Shown one piece after another: positions 60,035 to 64,000 of a stretch of DNA of 64,000 bases. The first letter of the stretch is position 1, and each line of letters begins with the position of its first letter. Where the stretch lies: contig OU342633.1 in the NCBI GenBank assembly GCA_910589415.1, forward strand, positions 5,804,858-5,868,857, written 5' to 3'. The position numbers and the translations under genes were made by a program. The notes beneath the pieces were generated by a model that was not told the DNA's origin, did not search any database, and was given only the letters and a program-made list of their open reading frames with translations. Source of the DNA: Malachius bipustulatus (Eukaryota > Arthropoda > Insecta > Coleoptera > Melyridae).

Positions 60035-63000
60035 GACCCAGGCAGCACAGTGACGTTAATTTGACGTCATTTTTTCGACAGTACTTACGTCATTAGTCCA
60101 TTTATTATGACGTCCAGATGATCAAAAACTGACGTCATTATGTCACAGCCAAATGACGTCAGTATCTGACGTAAAATGACGTCAAAACATGACGTTAGAA
60201 GACGTCAAATATGACGTCAAGATATGACGTTAAAAGACGTCAAATGTGACGTAAAAAGACGTCAGAAATGACGTCAATGTGACTGACATGACTATACATA
60301 TAGGAAATAATAATAATTCGACTCATAGGTATCAACAGAATTTATTTAATAGGTGATTACAGTATCTATACAGTACAAAAAAAATAATAGTAACATAATA
60401 TTTCAACTTTCAAACATCTTGGTTTTTCTTGGTGTTACCCAGTCATCCCTTAATATTGATAAGCCTCCACTTTCTGACGGGGAACATTCGATTAACACAA
60501 AGGTCCTCCTTTTGTTGTTCTTATTGTTTACTGCAAAAAAAAAGTATATTTTTGAGTTTGTATTAGCCAAGAAATGTTCGCCTAGAATATTATTAGTATT
60601 AGATGATTTACTATCTTTTATGGCAGGTGATCTCTCGTATCGTAAGAAATAAGAGTCAACAAATACCTACGTAGGTACCTACTTGATCTTTATTAGTAAG
60701 TTCGGTTCACATCAAATGTTAATTATTTTTTGTTAGATAGTCCTAATTAAGGTTACCCTCCATGCTTACGTATAAAACAAATAATTTTGCATTACAAAAG
60801 TAATTTTCCCATTTGAATCTGCTATTATAACTAATATTATTACCTACCTCGATTATTGCCTATTATTTAAAGCTTACCTTAGCTTGCTGTGTCCTGTGTA
60901 AAAAACAGATTTTTGAAAGACGAATGTCTAACCATGCAATAACAGTAATTAATAACACCAATCACCACAAATAAGTTCTTCTGCTGACGTGACATGTTAA
61001 CGAGAACACAAAAACAAAATATTCAAATCAAAAGTCAAACAATAAAGTATAAAGGCGATCTGGCTGCTGGAGTCGGAGTCGCTCGCTACTACCCCCCGTG
61101 CCTAACGTGCCGTGGTGATGGTATTGCCACAGAATAGACTTAATCAGAAGCCAAACTCGCCGTCGGCGCCTTTGTTCTGGGAGAGTCAACCCCCACCTCT
61201 AGCGGCCACACGTTCGGGGTTAGAAGTCAGGTCCGCATTCAAAACTAATGAAATCAGTTTGTGCAAGAGCGCACAGGAGCGTACTAAAAATATATGTTTA
61301 TATATTATTTTATTATTACTATATTATAGATGTTTTCAAAAACATCCATTATGTGTGTATCAGTTTACTATTATTACAACAGTAGTAGTGATAGTGATAG
61401 CTAGTAATAAAATAAAGGTTAACAGATCCATAAAATCCACAAAAGAATTAAATGAGGGTAAATGGCTTCGTCATAAATGCGCATATAATAGAAGAATAGA
61501 ACCATTTCAAAGCCATAAAAGTAGAAAGAAACAGAAAAAATCACATACAGCCTACCAGGCTGACCAGTGGTTCTGGAACATTTTTATAGTTGTTATTTTT
61601 TTTATTACTTTTTTAGATTTTACTTTTTTTTAGTTATTTTTTAAATTTTTAATTAATTTTGAATAATTGTTTTACATCAATAAGTGTGTGTTCTAGAGGA
61701 ATTGAGTTTAGTTTTGTTAACTTGAAATACGCACATATTTTATAATTTCAGGAGTTCCCAGTTTCATTGTCCGGAGTACCGAGGTGCGTCCGGACTATGA
61801 CTCTGAGAAATGAGTGTCGGGATTAACCTGTGTCCGGATTAAAAAGGTTGTATTGAATACAATTTACAAACCTAAGTGTATAGCTACCTAATTGAAGCCA
61901 AAACTGAAACGAAAGTTTTTTCTTCACCTACGCTATAAAAGCAATAAAGACATATCCGAAATAAAAAATAAAATATTCTACATTGAGCTTATCCTAAAAG
62001 TTGTAAAAAAGTCTAAAAACAAAAGAAAACATATTAACGCTATTATAATACATATTATATATACAATTTACATAAACTGAAATTTATTGATGCTTGCAGA
62101 TAATCATTTATTTTTATTTATATTTTTAAAGTTCCTGTTAATGAATTTAACTGTATAAAATAATTTCATTCTGAAATATAACTTAAACCATAGGTTTAAA
62201 TATATAACAATAAAACAATAACAATTTAAGACAAAAAAAACAATAACAATATACAATAATAAACGAAAAAGCATAAAACGATAAATCAACGTCTGAATTC
62301 GCGGTTATAGAAGAGCGCCACTCCGCCACTGGTACTACAGGCAACGAGCGATATCGATTAAATGACTCCGTTGCGCTCCGCCGCTGACTGCCGCTGAGTT
62401 CTAACCCATCTAACCCCGCGCGAGCAGATGCGCGGACCCCTTATTTTTATTGAAGTTTATATTCTGATTAGTCTATTCTGTGGTATTGCCTAACGGTAAC
62501 GGTCTTGTACCTGTTCAGGGTTGCCATATTATAGAAGAAAAGAAACTATGGTTCCCGGATTGTCGATATTAGATTGATCAGAAAATGATGTTACAATAAA
62601 AATAAAATAAACTCAGCATAAACTAAAATTTGATGTGACTTTGAAAACTGGAATGATTGTTTTTGTATTTCAAAAAATTTAGAAAAATGTTTTCTTTCTT
62701 TGTTATTGAAAGAGAGGTTGTTACCTACCTACTTAAAAAAAAAACTATTTATAATGTACTTATGAATCAGGAACGTTGATGATTTTGTTACATATTATTT
62801 ATTAAAAAAATCTTGAAATTCATGGAAATCTTTAAATTGTTACAATATTCCATATTATATGTTACGTCTGGCAACGCTGGTCGCTTGCGTTGCGCTGTCG
62901 TCAACCGACCTCCATTATGCGATTAAAACCGAGCATCGATGAGAGTGATGAACTAATTAGCACCAACCCTGAGCGAGCGAGAGAGCGAATAGTGGTGCGA

Positions 63001-63393
63001 TTGTGAAATGATGGAAATTGGAAAATGACGGGGTGGATTTTTAATATTAGCATTTATTAGATGTCGATGACGGTCATTGCATCTACGTAAAATAATTCTG
63101 ATGATACGTGAACGCTGAAATAATTTTATAAGTAAATAAAACATAGGTACATATTATTGACCATAATTTTTACGAAATAAAATAAAATTGGACTTTTTAT
63201 AGAACTAAGAAATATCAAATATGTGTCATAGATATGACCTAATATTGTCGTCACATTGACGTTAATTTATAGACGTCGAATTGACGTCATAAAATGTGAC
63301 GTCATTTGAACGTCCTAATTTGGACAAATGACGTCGCAGACCAATAATGACTTAAAATTGACGTCATTAGGACGACAGTGTGCTACCTGGGGA
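60035..63393. mobile_element. 3.4-kb element with CCCAGG.AGCACA ends and TGACGTCA arrays
   Basis: Element 60037-63391 starts CCCAGGCAGCACAGTGACGT and ends with the complement of CCCAGGTAGCACACTGTCGT. It is flanked by GA at 60035-60036 and 63392-63393. The left subterminal zone has six exact TGACGTCA palindromes plus many ACGTCA variants in ~240 bp; the right zone has three. The interior is AT-rich. Open frames 60353-60652 and 61112-61633 have transmembrane-like hydrophobic runs but no motif I recognise, and no nuclease or transposase signature, so the copy is probably non-autonomous. Same terminal type as 37050-38019. Confidence 0.8.
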
Positions 63394-63534
63394 TTGCCGG
63401 CTATAAAACCCTCATTGACTATGCGAACGAAAACATCTCTATCATATACAGAGGGTCTTCAAAGTTAAGTCGGCACTATTAATTGCTAACTTCGTTATTT
63501 TTGGATCTACAAAATCGGTTAAATTAGCGAACTA
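63394..63534 (+). other. Intron spacer
   Basis: Short AT-rich stretch between two transposons; nothing recognised. Confidence 0.5.
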
Positions 63535-63938
63535 AAGTCCAATAAAGTCTAAAAAGTCATACGTATCGATTAAGAATACACATCCTTTTGATAGTTCAAT
63601 TTATTTTGTTTCATATACGTGGTTTTTATAGTAAGCGTCCAGTTTGTCTAAACACTCCATCCCGCATAAATAAGTATACGTCAACTTTGGTTTTGAATGA
63701 GAATTAAATGCACAACACAGAGGATAGAATGTCATTACGTGAATAAATTTTATGTAGTTGTCAGTGGCTCTCAAACTGACGTAAGCGGTTCAATTTATAT
63801 TTGAATGATTTCCTTCAATAATTTACGCTCGTTCACAACTTGACAATTAACTGTTTGACATTTTCTGGTGAAATTAAAAATATTAATTCGGACGGTTAGT
63901 ATAACGTCACATCTGACTTTTTAAAGTTAATCCTACTA
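63535..63938 (+). mobile_element. MITE copy 3 (~404 bp)
   Basis: Same orientation as copy 1; starts AAGTCCAATAAAGTC after TA and ends GTTAATCCTACTA before TA. Lies in RyR intron 2. Confidence 0.85.
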
Positions 63939-64000
63939 TAGTAGTATTTTTTCCGCTGAATAAAACGATGAAAACAGAAAAACAATTGAACATCACGTTT

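Noticed and set aside
61112..61633. 173-codon open frame with hydrophobic runs inside the TGACGTCA element
   Set aside because: No recognisable domain, low-complexity hydrophobic segments, AT-rich codons. Not called as a gene.
53000..64000. Third RyR coding exon
   Set aside because: I looked for the expected continuation after the IADK end of exon 2 and saw none; it must lie beyond the window.
1..64000. tRNA and rRNA genes
   Set aside because: No convincing A-box/B-box pair or conserved rRNA block noticed by eye. A covariance scan was not possible.

Overview
This is a window of an insect nuclear genome: AT-rich, intron-bearing and packed with transposable elements. No prokaryotic operons, CRISPR arrays or tRNA genes are visible. 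The only host gene recognised is the 5' end of the ryanodine receptor (RyR, + strand). It has a start exon at 48521-48574 and a second coding exon at 52124-52228, and together they encode the highly conserved insect RyR N-terminus. The order of insect cannot be fixed from the sequence.

Layout: 1-5150 holds a 17-bp minisatellite and a frameshifted I/R1-type LINE. 5150-9175 is AT-rich with hairpins and paired repeats. 9190-10447 is an internally deleted LINE copy with a 14-bp target-site duplication (TSD). 12367-13255 is a piggyBac-like non-autonomous element in a TTAA site. 14080-25367 is an 11.3-kb foldback element whose inverted arms are built from two related ~142-bp tandem-repeat families. 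25499-36585 is an 11.1-kb DNA transposon with a 6-bp TSD and two apparently intact, spliced, convergent genes: an IS3/retroviral-integrase-like DDE transposase and a HECT-type E3 ubiquitin ligase. 37050-38019 and 60037-63391 are two elements sharing a terminal motif (CCCAG..AGCAC), 2-bp TSDs and arrays of self-complementary 8-mers. 41097-43064 and 45311-46772 are near-complete palindromes, the first with concentric nesting. 43081-45060 is a broken Jockey/CR1-group LINE.

The RyR introns are filled with dead elements. The first coding intron carries a Penelope-like fragment with a complete hammerhead-ribozyme core on the - strand (49529-49576) and a truncated copy of the same LINE family seen at 9190. 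The second intron carries a degenerate BEL/Pao retrotransposon interrupted by a hAT element with a perfect 8-bp TSD, then the 3.4-kb TGACGTCA-rich element, then one of three copies of a ~405-bp MITE.

The most interesting unit is the 25.5-36.6 kb transposon. It pairs a complete D-D-E transposase with a HECT ligase that keeps its catalytic cysteine, and it carries subterminal arrays of a palindromic motif at both ends. It may be related to the eukaryotic IS3-like (IS3EU) group; that family name is from memory and unverified. The foldback element and the hammerhead ribozyme are the next most notable features.
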